NCBI RefSeq assembly: GCF_010093535.1 | Contig: NW_022985167.1 | Span: 1,035,335 to 1,099,334, forward strand | Length of the DNA stretch: 64,000 bases | DNA from: Lindgomyces ingoldianus | Lineage: Eukaryota > Ascomycota > Dothideomycetes > Pleosporales > Lindgomycetaceae | Reading direction: 5' to 3' | Part shown: positions 36,701 through 49,767 of the stretch, in pieces | How positions within the stretch are numbered: the first letter of the stretch is position 1 | Layout of the letters: the number at the start of each line of letters is the position of its first letter | The notes under the pieces: generated by a model | What the model saw: only the letters and a program-made list of their open reading frames with translations | What the model was told of the DNA's origin: nothing | The model's database searches: none | Program-made: the position numbers and the translations under genes

Positions 36701-37815
36701 CGGTATCACTGTCAGCAGCGGCTCATGCCCATCAGGAGAATGGAGTCATTCATGGCGGTGACGAGGTTCTGCCTAACGCAGATATAAACATACATGAGGT
36801 ACTTGCAGCAGGAGAGCCAGAGGCAAACGAGGATGTTTCAAAATCAGCGCCATGGGCCGCGAACTCGTGGAATTTTGGAGCAGTCCAGCAGGATGAGAAT
36901 AGTAATAAGAACATCGACGAGGATGCCGCGTCAACTTCCAGCTCCAAATCCCACTCCCAATCAGCATCAACGAACCCATCCGAAGCTAACTCAAATACTG
37001 GATCCATATCGAAATCAAGATCCGCTTCCCGCGTGACATCGACGAGGTCTTCGCCCGCAGTAGCCCGTACACCAGCTCGTTTTCTCACTCACACCCCAAC
37101 GCCAGAATCAGAAGGATCGAGCAGTGGAGACGAAGACATCGCGCCAAGTCCTAAATACACAAATATTGATGGCGAAGAAGGCGATAGCGAAAGCTCGGCC
37201 AGTGACAGTGACAGTGGCAGCGATAGCGACAGCGATATGGAGATGGCAGACTCTGATGTCGACGCCGGTGCAGATCCCAATACCACAGCAGGCGCCGTAC
37301 CTCCATCCTCTCCTCCACCAATGCCCGAACAGACCCGAGTTCCTATCCCGAGTCCGCCAAAGACCCAGAACCAAAGCCAAAGCCAACGAACAATCCTGCC
37401 TTCACAATCCCTTCCCCGGCTCTCACAAATCCCGCACTCCCAAGTACCTCTCCCTGCCAACGTCCGCTCCCCAGCCCCAACCCCAGTTCCAGCTTCCACT
37501 ATAGCAGTCCACACCTCACACTTTGCCCAACCACCATCCGCCTCCCGCGTTCGCCCCCCCAACGCCCGTTTCCCCAGTCTTCGTCAACAAATCACCGAAG
37601 CTAGATCGACGCCACAGGCAAGCTTGCCAAGTAAGGTGTTTGACCCTCGGACTCACAGTTTTGGGAAGCTGGTGAAGGCGAAAGCGCAGGGGAAGAAGGG
37701 GAAGGTGTTTGAGGTTAGTGAGAGCGAGAGCGATGATGAGAGTGAAAGTAGTAGTAGTGAAGATGACGGGGTGAAGAGTAAGAAGAAGAATAGTGCGGGA
37801 TGTTCGGTTGTTTGA
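33784..37815 (+). CDS. Net1/Dnt1-like nucleolar protein (Cdc14-binding N-terminal domain), 1322 aa
   Basis: Two exons, 33784-33998 and 34062-37815, are joined across a 63-bp intron (GTGAGT ... TACTGAT ... TAG). The N-terminal ~95 residues (RIRLTVEILPL, LPVQLEDTFDKVWNLIEE, LLDFDDCEIEMSDTVGSIY) have the ubiquitin-like pattern of the domain shared by budding-yeast Net1 and fission-yeast Dnt1, which hold the Cdc14-type phosphatase in the nucleolus and act in mitotic exit and cytokinesis. The rest is disordered: Ser, Pro and Lys rich, with many SP/TP sites, an acidic Asp/Ser block (about 1045-1075) and a second one (SESESDDESESSSSEDD) near the C-terminus. A peptide close to SEVPLPxNVRHL occurs at residues 671, 779 and 1198, with a weaker copy at 741. 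The exact role is inferred from the N-terminal domain and overall architecture; the symbol is left open. Confidence 0.7.
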
Positions 37816-38808
37816 ACTTGAGGGTGTTGACAGTCTGTGTCGTGCGTGTATATTTGGGGGAGTCGTCGGGGTTTGAAAATCCTACCGTGTGAAGGTATCA
37901 GTCTTTCTCCCTCTTTTCTCAAAAGATTTTCCTCGACCTCGTACTGCATGCATATTTTGGTTGGGATTAACATTGGCGTTGTCATTGATGCTGGTTGTTT
38001 AACTGTGTCCGCCGCCGCCGCAACTCTAAGGCCCATCCAGTCCCGCACTTTCTCGACCATACTCATACCGTGTATAGTTATTCCATTCCATCATGCTTCT
38101 AGCGATCGGTGATATTGGCGATGGAGTCCAGGTCTAGCTACAAAGGGGGGTTAGCCTTCGTCATGTCCTTCGGTGAATTATTTCATCCTTCCGGGCTTTG
38201 TATTTCGCTAAAGAATCAAATACAGTTAATTTTCTGAGACTTAGGGATTGTGGATTTGAGGATACGGGATGAGATGAAATGAATAAAACACGTAAGTGGG
38301 CTTTGTTGATGTTTGCGTTGGGTGCATGCTTTCGATAGTGATGCGTTTGTTGTCCTATGGATGATGGGTCGGTCTGTCGTGCAACTGGAATTCTGAGGGG
38401 GGCGTATCTCGGATGTTATTGACTCAGTGTAGCATTGGTCTTAGATAGGGTTATAACATGCCTATTTTAAACAGTTTCCTCTCCATGCCTTGCTCTTGAC
38501 ATATGGGAGAGGAGCGCTCGGCTTGGTTGGAAGGATTCTATTAGTTTCTACCATAGAAACATATCTGGCACAGGCGCTTCAACACCCCTTCCGCTACCTG
38601 GGACCAAAACACAGGGAATGCAAAGGCAGGCGAGTATCCAGCCCAAACTTTCGAGCACTACTCAAACTCCCACACCTCCTTCCGCTGATGAACAACACCC
38701 TCAGATTTCCCACATTCCTCCGTAAACACCGAAAACGTGCGTTCGACGCGGATCTCCGGTACACCGTGCAGTCCCAGCCCATCGAGCGTCTACTCGTTGT
38801 TAACAGAA
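37816..38808. other. Intergenic, between convergent genes
   Basis: 3' flanks of the nucleolar protein gene (+) and the PLAC8 gene (-). Short open frames have no support. I see no RNA gene. Confidence 0.6.
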
Positions 38809-39800
38809 TCAAATGGTTTGCGGAGGAGGGCTCTTTGGCGGCCATGCGTAGGGGTCCAGCGTGCTTGCCTGGGGTGAAACTGGGGGTGGAACCGAAGCCG
38901 GAGGAGTAGGTGGGTTCTGTACGGACGAGGCGCTGTTGGTGCTTGGCGGATTAGTCCCGGTTGGCGTTGGTCGACGTGAATTGGTCGTCGAGGGGCCCTT
39001 GAGCGTCATGTCCATTAGTTCGACGCCGTTGGAGGGAGGTTGCTGGTGGACTAGCGTTACGGGTTCGGGAGGTAGTTGACCGTGCTGGTCTTCAGAGTAC
39101 TTAGATTCTTTCTCTGCTCGGATGAGGCCGGGGAGGGGACAACAGAAGGATGTGTAGCAATCTTTTAGACCGTTGCCTTTGAGGTGGTATTCTCTTCGGA
39201 CTTGGGCGTATTGGATTGTCTGTGGGATCCCGAAGCAGCAGAAGGTACTGGAGGCGAGGCATATCCAGCACTGTTGAGTATATTAGAAAAACCAACTACA
39301 AATTTTGCAAGAAGCCGAGAGGGCTGGAGGGGAGGGGCTGCATAGGAAATGTGCAATAAACCCAGCTTGAGGGGCGAACATCTCGTTGACTGACAGATAA
39401 ATTGTTCCAGGGCTTATAACCGTCCATGTTTTCGTGATGAACGCGATGGGACGTCCTACCAAATACGACACAAGGGCACCAGAAAGCCTCGCAAACTGTG
39501 AATCGATACCTATCAGTACATGCATTCAATTATATGACAAACTCGACTGCGCGGGGTGAGAGCGACGAAAGTGAGAGACTTACACAGACTAAAGGGACAG
39601 CAGCATCCCAAGAGTGCATGCTTCCACCCATGAGGTTGGTCACCTGCAGCGTCCTGGACGGCCACAATAGTGTGTTTGTCCCTCCACCACTGATTTCGGG
39701 CTTCTGCGAAGCTAATGTGGACCTTCTTTCCAGGGGCTGCAGATGGCTGGTTCGCGTTTCCAGCGCTCACAATAACAGTGTTCTCTGGTTGGATAGACAT
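38809..39800 (-). CDS. PLAC8 family cysteine-rich protein, 259 aa
   Basis: Three exons on the minus strand: 39584-39800, 39395-39495 and 38809-39270. Introns 1 and 2 start GTAAGT and GTCAGT and end CAG. The spliced protein reads LLGCCCPFSLFCEAFWCPC, VVFGRTSHRVHHENMDGY, KPWNNLSCWICLASSTFCC, FGIPQTIQYAQVRREYHLKG and DCYTSFCCPLPGLIRAEKE, the CC-x-CPC, FG+, WI-x-Q and R-Y-x-L-x-G-x-x-x-D-C pattern of the PLAC8 family. PLAC8 proteins are membrane associated; relatives act in cell-size control, cadmium resistance or calcium entry, but no fungal role can be read here. After the domain comes a Pro/Ser/Thr-rich tail (about 180-259). A start 4 codons upstream (39812) is possible. No single frame shows this gene; the cysteine pattern appears only after splicing. 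Confidence 0.85.
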
Positions 39801-41502
39801 GCTGAATAGCAATGGGCTGGGTATTGCAGTTGGATATATTGATGAACGTTTGTGATGATGTGGCTCGATTGAGTGGTGATGATGTTATGTCGAAAAGTCT
39901 ATAATCAAAGTCGTGAGTGCATGGAGAGGCAACCTAAAGAGTCTTCGTTAGAGACAGAAGGAGTGACGGCGGGAATAACAGCGGGTAGAATAGCGACTGC
40001 CTACCGCATGCTTCCGGCTCTAGTAGAGGGACTGAGTTACTTCCTCATACTATTTCCACCCAAAGCCTGGGATCTGCCCCCGCTGGCCGCAAACTGTAGG
40101 GACAGATTTAAAAAAAATTGTTGGAATCGCACGCAACCGTGAGCATGCGAGGAGGCATCCTGTGCACCTTCTAGAGAGAAAGCGAATTAGTACGGTAAAG
40201 GCCTGGTTCTGGATGTCGATTGAACTTGATGAGTATCGAGAAATGTATTGTGGTACGCTCCCTAGCGAGTGCAACAAACACAGGCTCGAGGACATAGCTC
40301 TAACGCATCTCATCCTACTGAATGGCACCTGACTATTGTGAGGTCTCTGCTGGAATCTTTTGTTGGGGCCAGGGAGGCTGTCAACAGTATGCAAGATTTT
40401 GTTTTAAGTCATAACTACCGCGACTGTGTTCCATGTTAGGTGAGTGAGCCTATGATCGACGTCGCTGGTACCTCCTACCGACATGGATGCCTGGGCTTCG
40501 AAATTCTACTCCAGGGCATTTGTTGAAATCTCCATTGTGATCGACTTTGCTGAATCTTCGCTATGTATTACAGGCTAAGGAGGGGATGAAAGTAAGAATG
40601 GGAAGAGAGAGAGCGTAGCGGTGGATAATATCGCTGTTCCCTGAGCATCAGTAGAAAAATCGTCTCACTGCATCTGATGATCAGCCCTATGAAGCTCTAC
40701 TTATGTTTCTCAGGCATACAGTATGAACTAAGCTAGAGCACGGCTTCTGTACCGTCGTTCTCCCTCTCAGACACCTCAGAATGTGGTGGCACAAGCGAGA
40801 CCAACCCAACCTTAAGTGCAACTTCAATTATATTCAATCCACAAAAAATGGCTACCGATATTGCCTTCGCCATATCAATCCCAGTTCAATCCAATCATAT
40901 CGCAACCAAACCATCATGAACCAGAAACGCAAAATCCTGCAGTGAGGAAAGCCTTGCTTTGCACCAACCAACACACGAGAGTAAAGGCAAGGGGGAATCT
41001 TAGCGAGTGCATGCTACAAGAAAACGGAAAACCTGCCAAAACAGAAGTGCCCCCGAACCAGCCTTAGACCAAGCAGACGAGGGCGGGTATGCCAGAAGAG
41101 GATAAAAAAACATGGTCGTAGTCCTCAGGGCCCTAAATCCAAGGCCCTAAAGAGTTTAGCGCCGAAACGCCGAGTATGAAAAAGCGCTAGATGGTATAAC
41201 GCTGACTGCAAATATTACTTTATACATGGCCTACTCGATGGAGCAGAACAACATATCGGTAAAAGCCCGAAGAGCCAGCCCAGGGTTTTACCAGAATTAG
41301 GAACAAATATTAAGGAGAAGGTATATGTCGTAAGTACCGAACATGCCCAGTATGAGCTGTGAAGGTACGTGGCTTGGAAGACAAAATGTGGTCATCAGTC
41401 TTAGTAGGTATGAATTGGGTGCGGCACAGCGTCTTTGTCATTCGTTCGTTGATGGGAGACATTATTGAAAATATCGAGGTCGGATGTTGTTTGCGGAGGT
41501 CT
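39801..41502. other. Intergenic, 1.7 kb
   Basis: Upstream of the PLAC8 gene and downstream of the Bem3 gene. Frames up to about 115 codons exist on the minus strand near 40050-40394 but show no domain features or splice support. Confidence 0.55.
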
Positions 41503-44500
41503 TCAATCGAACATACTCTCTTCTTGAACCATACGCGGATCTTTTCGGGCATCGTCTCGTATACGAGGATTTGAACCCTGTCTCTGACCGTTGAGGCCCA
41601 TGTTCATTAGAAGCATGCCGCTTTCTCTTCGTCTCTGTTTTGCTTCTCTTGAGCTGCCAGGTTGCAGAGCACCATTCAGGCTACCAAAGCCTTCGCTCTG
41701 CGCTGGTTGTGGATAAAGGGGAGCATCATAGCTGGGATGCATTGGAATGAACCCAGTATCGTAACCGGCATATTGTGGTTGCTGGGGTTGTTGATGGTGT
41801 TGCGACGGAGGTTGCAGCTGTTGCTGAGAGGAATTTGGGCCCATCGGGAAACTGCTCGGTGGTTGGAAAGCATGGTGTGTTTGAGGCTGGAGAGGCTGGA
41901 ATGATGTTTCGTTGTAAGCGGGTGTCGGAATGTCCGAGAACATCTGGCGACGAGGCGAACGAATAGCTTCAGATCCCAAAGGAGGGGTGCTGACATGTAT
42001 TTCGTGAATGGGTGAATTTGCTTCGTCGAGTGGTGTGCCAAAGATGTCAGTGAAGTCCGTTAAGAACATCGATATCAGCGGAGCCGGGATGTTTAGGGTG
42101 GGAGCAAACACGATCCCGACGTTCCTCACCGTCATCTTATTTACATCTGCGTTATCGATGATGTCGATGAGGAAACCCGACACAGCCTGGAGGAGCTCGA
42201 AATTGACTCTTGGTAGCCTATGCACGAGCACATTGAATGTCTGGATCTTTTTCTCACGTTCGTCCATATCTATGTCATATGTTAGCGAATGCTGTGGGAG
42301 GCGGTTTTCTAGCACTGACCAAGGACTTTCAGGAAGTCGATATGCAACTCGCGAGTTAGAATAGAAGCTGGAAGTTCGCGCAAATACAGCTTCAAAAGCG
42401 AAGCGACAGCGTGGACATCGTAGTATTGTCCGTCGAGAAGCTTGACATCGACTTCATTGTTGAAGCGATCGCGAAGACCCTTGATAACAATATTCGATCC
42501 GCTGAGCCGGAAGATGCCTTCCTCCCGGAAGGCGCTCTTCGCCCTCAAGTATTCTAAACACCGGTAGACAACGGCAGGGAGCTGGGCTTTGACACCAAAG
42601 GGCTGGGAAAACTCAACGGCTTCCTGGAGTGGAATACCAAAGACGTTCCGATTCTGGAGCACCGCTCCCTGAGCCAGCTGTTGCTGCGGCGGCCCAATTT
42701 GACCTGGTCCTCCGTCGGAGGAAGCACGACCTCTAAAGCCAAAAATACTACGCTTCTTATCTTTCACAGCAGTTGGAGCTGCCAATGTCTTGTTGCCCCA
42801 TATCTCAACGTTTTGAATAGGAGCGCCATTGGTTGGACCAGAAATCGAAGGGTAATGTCCGGTGCTTTCACTAGAAAACGACGAATTCTTAGGAGAGTGA
42901 GCATACGTTTCTTTGGCTTCTCGGTGGGTGGGTCCACGTATTGGGGCCTCGGCTGCCACGGTGTCATCGTAACTAAGCCCTTGAAGCCTCTCTCGTTTCT
43001 CTCGTTTCTCCCCTTCCGGACTATCTCTTTGCTTCGAACGGGATGTTTCATGTGAATGCCCCTTTGGAAAGTTTGTGCTGCGAGCGGACCCAGGCTGTGT
43101 CTCAATTGGCGAGGCTTCTTCTTGCCAGTCCACATGTTGAAGAAGAGCATCAACCCAAGCATCCCGCTCCTGATCGCTTTCAGCACAGAGAACGTGACGG
43201 ACCAGGCTGGAAGAGTCTTTGCGCTTCGGCTCCAAAATAAGGAAAGCATGGCGATACTGATTGTCGTCGGAATCATCCCTCCGCTGTGGCGATTGGTTGG
43301 CCTGTTGCTGAGATTGCTTACCAATTTGCGCATTTTGCAACTTGATGGTCCCTAGGTGTGCCCCACCAACAGATTCATAATATCTGAACTCTGGGCCGTC
43401 AAGAATGAAGTATCGTGCTTTCCAGCCGCCAAAATTCTTGCCCCGCTTCGTTAGATAGCCTTCTTTTTGTTGTCTCCCTTTGGGTGCAGATGCCATTGCC
43501 ACTGCAGAAGGTTCTGGAGCTAGAGTATCATCGATTTGTGCACCAATGACATCTGTCGAGAAGAATTCGCAAACCACCAGGGCGGCTTTCTCACTCATTG
43601 GTGTCTCTAGCATCATGTCGAAGTAGTGATTGAGAGCAGCCCTTCGGGCATCCATTTTGGCAGGTGCGTGGCCGCCGAACAAGGCCCTATCAGGTACCTT
43701 TCCGTGAAAGTCGCATAACGCTCTTAGTTGGTCATGGAGGGTCGGTAGTGCCACAATAGTTTTCTCAACACGCCAAAGCTGCTTCCCATCCGAGCGGGCG
43801 TAAATTGCGAGTATGAAGACAGGATCTTCCTCTTGAGGTTTTGGCGCCAAGAAGCTTAAGCGTGAGGGCCTAAGCCTGGACGAATATACCTTCACATCGA
43901 TAGAGGGTAGCGCATTGGGTGGAAGTAAGAGTCCCGGGTACTGATCAGACACGAGGCCTCGATAGACATGCTCGGGGCTAGAAGGGTCACTCTGACCTAC
44001 AGTACTAATATCCGTTTCGAGATTTGGTTGTGCATTGGGCGGCTTAAGGAGATCCGAGGACGAAGTTTGAGACTTTGATTGGGTAGGTGGCTCTGCTCGC
44101 GCTCCTGGAGGTGATACGTAAGACTGAGGCGTGCTAGGTGGTAGCGGAATCGGCTGTCGAGGTGTCCGCGAGTTTGGCTGCGGTGCCCCGTTGGCCGTGG
44201 ATCTCGGCGACATTGGAGGAGATGCCAAGGACTGTTTCGGATTTCTTGGTACTGGCGATCCAATTGGCCTATCTCCGGGACGAGGACTCATTGGTAAGCC
44301 TGGGCTCATCAACGGTGGCGAGATTAGACCTCTCTGCGCGATCATAGAACTGTCTGAGTTGGTGGGGCTCAAAAGGGCGTTTATGGAATTTGCAGGTGGG
44401 TGGCGGGGAGAAAGTGGTAACCCAGCTTGAAGGGGGCTGAAAGGTCGTGGGGATAAGGATCCTCCGACAGATCTCTTCTCATCGGGTTGGGAATTATCCT

Positions 44501-46202
44501 CGGAAGTTGCCGGTACCTTGCTCTTGCTCTCGCTCTTTTTCTTTTTCGACTTGCTCCGGGCTTCATCCTCCTTAATCATCATGGCCTCCCTGATACGATC
44601 ATCTTCTTCCCGGGTCTTCCTCCTGCCTCGGTCAACAATTGGAATTTCATCAACTTCTAGCGTGTCATCATAGTCCGAGTCTGAATGGTCTCCTGGGCGG
44701 GATTGGTAGAGATGTGCGCTGGTTTTCTCAGGCTTAGATAGATTGAGAGGTGCAGGTGGCGCTTTTCTGAGCGGGTGTGCAGGTCTTCCTGGAGGCGCTT
44801 CAAAACCATCACCACCAATTATAGGAGTTGCCTGCGTAAGGGACAATGATGGGGCTTTCATATGGTGATTGGGAGAGGTAGATGTGGCGTTTGATGCTTG
44901 TTGTACCATGGGCTCAGCCATCGCTGTTTGTATTGGGGTCATCTCCACGATTGGAGCACCCTCGTTCATGACAGCGTTAAGACCTAGACCTTTGTTCCCA
45001 AGGCTGAGTGGTTTGACCGAGTAATCGGTTGGTGAATTCACCGATGATGGGGGGTTCGACGCGGAAGCCGCCTCAGACGAATGCGCAGGCGAGTGCGCCA
45101 GTTGGCTTTCAGGAAACATGTGTGTCACCGTGGTGCCTTGTGACAGCGGAGAGGTTTTGTGCTCAACGGTTCTCGCGGCGGTGTTCGCCTTGGCAGAATC
45201 CTCCTGTTTCTCGCTCGGAGCTGGCGACTGACTGTGCTCGCGTTCCACAACAGAGTCGACCGTGTCTGATCTTTGTGGTGCACTGGGTAACGGCGGTACC
45301 TGATTGGCGTACTCTTTCAGTTTCTTCCGGTAACGGTCCTTATCTTTCAACGCTCGCTCCAAATCTTTGTTCAGCCCGATTATCATTGCCCGCTGTTTCT
45401 CGACTAGCCGCCAGAGCTGAGCATTGTGATTAGAAGCACTTTGCTTCTCTTTCCACATGGCAAGCATAGCAGCTTCTGGGGACCCGGCTGCGGCTGCGAG
45501 GCTTGCCATATCCGGTGGGTTCGCAGTCGTCGTATCCTGGGAGGACTTGTATGAATGTGATGTGTTGGACCGGTATGATTGGGAGGCATTGGAGGAGAGA
45601 GACGATACAGCGGAGTCTATCGAGGGATTGCGGGGTGCTGTGGGCCGGGTGTCTGGTCGGTTTGGCCGCGAGGGTGGAGGCATCGTGGCGGGAGATGAGG
45701 GAGGAGAGAGATCGGCCGAGGACAGAACGGGTGCGGAGAAGTTTCGTAGCTGGGCATACGAGGACTGCTTCCCTGGCGGGTTGTGGAGTCTGATCGCAGT
45801 GCCTGGCGGGGTTGGAGGGTACGTCTGCGTTGGCGTGGTTCCCTCAGATCGCGGATTGTTCTCTTCGGCTAGAAGGGCGTCGAGCTTCTGGCGTGGAGAG
45901 CGTGGTTCGTCTGGATAGGCCGACGAAGGAATGAACTGGGGAGAGCGCGGCGAATGGGGCTTGCCCTCGCTGCTGGCCGCTGAGAAATCGGGACTGGAGT
46001 GCTGCAACGGACTCGGTACCGGCCTGCGGCGGCTGCTGCGCGGGTCGGCGAGGTTGTTCGGGCGCGTCGTCTCGCGCAGCGTCCGAATGCTGTCCGCGAG
46101 AGACGGCGAGGGCGGCGGGAAGCGGAGTGAGGAGGGCGTGGAAGAAGTTGGAGTTGTGGTGATGGCCGGGCTGTCTGCCAGCGATGGACCATCGCACTGC
46201 AT
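41503..46202 (-). CDS. BEM3: Rho GTPase-activating protein Bem3 (PX-PH-RhoGAP), 1549 aa
   Basis: Two exons, 42320-46202 and 41503-42269; the 50-bp intron (GTCAGT ... CTAAC ... TAG) splits the RhoGAP domain between FLKVL and DMDEREKKIQ. The N-terminal half is disordered and Ser/Pro rich with a coiled coil (about residues 255-300, WRLVEKQRAMIIGLNKDLE). A PX domain (about 770-885) binds phosphoinositides, a PH domain (about 913-1026, KEGYLTKRGKNFGGWKARYF) follows, and the RhoGAP domain covers about 1190-1365, with the arginine finger in EEGIFRLSGS. Family knowledge: Bem3 stimulates GTP hydrolysis by Cdc42 at sites of polarised growth. The C-terminal tail is Gln/Pro rich (HHQQPQQPQYAGYD). The ATG is at 46202, preceded by a long gene-free region. 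The gene looks intact. Confidence 0.92.
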
Positions 46203-49200
46203 GACCGTCTCGGTTGTAATGCTGGCTTAAACAAGCTTAGCTGCGCGACAAGGGTGTCCTCTTAATTGGGGCCCCTCTGTAACAGCGTTACTGGAGGCAG
46301 GTAGGGTGGGGATGATTAGGCGTGTTTCGTAATTTTCGACCTGGGTCTGGGTGAATTGAGCTGCAGCGCGGGCAGGAGAAGGGACGGTGTCAGCACTCAG
46401 ATGGACCAGCAGCAGCTCGACAGTGCGCCGCCATCAAAGAGGGCCGCGGACAGCAGATAGCACGGCTTGCAGAGGAAATAGGAGCGCAGTTCGGTGGGCG
46501 AGCTGCTAGTATTACTCGTCGCCCCACGCGCCGGCCGAGCAAGGTTCGCAGTGGGAAAAATGAGGATGTGCCGGTTGCGCCTGTGGTGTAAATTGGAAGC
46601 CCAACGCCTTTTCCCTATCTAGAAGCGAACGGACGCAGGAACCCTTCCAAGCTTCCTCTGGCCAGGCCACCTTGTGGGCCGACGAGAGTCTCCCGCCGTG
46701 TGCACTTGCGCTTTGTCTTGCGGGCTGGACGCCGCAAGTAGTGACGAGTGATGGCTCCGGCGAGGGCGCCTCTCGACGGCCATGGATGCTGTGAGGGACC
46801 ACGCACACAAAGCTGAAACGCACCTCACCACCAGCTCGTCCAGCCGTGACTCTGGCGCCGTCGACCTTCTGCATGGGCGCCAAAGGGTCTCTTTGCGCGT
46901 CCCAATTGGGCGGCCCAAGCTTATGGCTTGCGACCTTGGACGTCTTCTGACTGCCACCCGTCATCACCAAGTGCTCCGCTAACTCTCCCTCGTCGACCCT
47001 TTGCTGCACACCTCATACATACGAGGAACTAGCCTCGAGCAAGTGCAGAGTCGTCAACACCGGCAGTCCAGCTCGCGTTGTTCCTCAAACTTCGTTTCAC
47101 TTCATTGCTCAGAGTACTCTCTTCTACGGCAGCCAGGAGCCGCCAGTGCATGTTCCCTGCTCTCCATCACGAGCCAGCCCGCCCGAGAGAGAGATTCGCG
47201 AGCATTTGGAGGTGACGGTCCCGCAGCGCTTGGGGCGGTGAAGAAAAGGAGACACCTATCTGCGGCGGCCGGCGTCCTCATTGGACGGGTCCGGAGTTAT
47301 CTCTCTTAGGAGTGCGATGCATCCAAACCAAGCATTCGCCAGAGTGCAAAGCGAAGCTTTCTTGCATGCCCGAGATGACCCCGCCTGCAGCTGGATCAAC
47401 AAGTGAGAATTGGACAGCCCCGGTCGTGACGGTAATTTAAAGGCCAAGTAGCCCCTCGGCCAATAGCGTTGGGAACGAGTGAACTGTGCGCCACGACATT
47501 CTGCGTTTGAAATTCTCACCTGGGAACCACACAGGAGACGTGAAAGGACGTCGCCGTTGTTACAGACGGCTGATTTGATATCGCATTTTGGAAACAGCTC
47601 TGGGACCTGATGCTGGAGCTATCGTACGATTCTCCGCTTCCTGGCTGGAAGCATCGATGTTAATAACTCTCCCGGAGACAACTGCATTTGCGAGGCTTGA
47701 AACTTGTCCTTCTCCTTCTAATGCAGATAGCCGCCCAAGACTTCGTCGCGAGTAGGCAAGACACAACACCTTGACGGACTGCTCGCGAAGCTGCAGCTTG
47801 CTGCAAGATGTATCGTATTCCGAGCTAGCCGGCTATCCTAAAAGAGTTACAAGTCCAGATCCTCATTGAGCGCTCACCAGGGGGGACTGTGCGGATATGA
47901 GGAGTATGGCTCAACGACAAAGAGAGACATTTCTGTGCCACCGGGACTTATTCGTGGAAATGAAGGGCCACGGTTTAGACAACAGAACTTCTCCCCGCAT
48001 CTTTTGATAGCGCTGCAGTCGGCGTGACAGAGGCTCAGGTTTCACTCGAGCAGCCTTCCTTTTTCCTTTGGCTTTCATTGGCTTTCAACCATTTCACCCG
48101 GCCAGGGCTGAGTCTTGCGCCTTGAGTAATTGCGCAAGCTAAAACTACTGCAGGTCCAGATTTCAATGATTTCTTTTCTTAATTTGACAATATCTGGGGA
48201 AGCACCCGAAACTTTTCTTTCAATGCTCATCCCCAATAACAGCCGTTATTAGGGCATTACCCCTGGTCCTTTCAATAATTCTCAAACACCACTCAACAAC
48301 TTTCTCAAATGTTGCAGTTTCTATTCAAGATCATTTTACGTTGAGCGGCGGTTTTTAGTCCTACGTCGTCATGGACCGTTCCCATAGTATGCAGGTACGT
48401 CTTTCGCCTACCGCATAAGGAAGGAACATTGGACGGACTTGATCACCATGTGGCTTCAAGCCTTCAATCCTTCCAGGCACTGCCCCACTAACATCTCGCC
48501 AGAGCTCCTGATGGATTCTCTATCGGAAATTCAGCATCCTTCTGAGTGGATGTCTTTCAAGGATCAACACTCCTGACGTTGTCAAAACAGATGTGGAGAC
48601 CGATTTGGCAACGCAATAGCGGCTAGTGGTGGACTCCAAGAAACATTGCCACGCCACTACGGTGTCCTCTAGACAACTTCATGCATACGATATTGATCGC
48701 TTTGGTAATAGTTCTCTAGAACACTCACCCACTCATTCAAATGTTTGCATTTTGACTTGACCGCGTCAGCATCCCCTCGCACACGTGAGGAGTGGTACCA
48801 TGAATTTCAACCATCACACCATGCTGTGGTACAGCCCCGAAATTCAGTCGCCACTTTGCATTAGATTCGTGCTGAAAATCTCTCCGTCCGTAAAAGCCAA
48901 GCTCACACAATAGAGAACATGTCGTTCTCGGACTGTTCGGTTCTCCAATACGCCACTGTCAGAGCATGTCGTACATGTGAGGGCCTAAGAAATGATTGGT
49001 GAGGCTAACTACCTAGGTAAACGCTTGTTGGTTTTGTGACTCCTTATCAGTCCCCAAGGCTTCAGTCGGACTTCTAAAATTGGGTCAAAAAGTAATTGGC
49101 CATGTTCCGTCTTGCGGGACACGAGATGGGGTTGCACGGGGCTGTTGTTGTATTCTACTTCGGGAACACAGGATATCTTTCACCCATGTATCACCCGACT

Positions 49201-49767
49201 GACCTTTCAAACATGGTAGCACTTCACGGTAATCTGAACCTTTTCCTATGTCATCACTTACAACATACTTTGATTGGTAATAGTTGGATATGAAAACTGT
49301 GCTGTCACTCGATGAACCTGAAGATCATGGCTTTCAGCTTTAATTCTGAGGGATGCGTGACTCTGCCAGAATCTCTCAAAGGTCACGACGGCTGAGTCCG
49401 GAATAAGAGAAAAGAGACTGGTTAGATGCTACTTATGAACCATACGCCCTAACATCCGCTCTTGCAATTGAAATGCAGGTGCACTTCATGTTGGGATAAT
49501 CTTGGAACCTTGACTCGGTGCATAGGTCCGCTGAGCCTGCCACCGTTACAGCTTTGGACCAAACCGATGCCGTTCTTTGATCTGCATCCGAACATGATAT
49601 GGGAATTAACATGTGGTATCACCATTGCTTCTTAACTCGCATGGTATGCCCATTTCTACCAACAATGGACTGTTCGCGTTTGAATGAACCTTGTTCAAGT
49701 GGTTGAATGCTATGACGCCAGCCTATGCTTGTGATACAATATTCTACAACACATCTGCACATGGTTC
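46203..49767. other. Long gene-free region, 3.6 kb
   Basis: 5' flank of BEM3 and 3' flank of the uS13m gene. Open frames such as that at 46512-47009 (-) are unsupported and overlap other random frames in GC-rich sequence. A possible spliced transcript with an ATG at 48371 is noted under findings. I see no tRNA or rRNA gene. Confidence 0.5.

Noticed and set aside
46512..47009. 165-codon minus-strand frame upstream of BEM3
   Set aside because: GC-rich sequence with several overlapping open frames on both strands; no conserved feature or splice signals.
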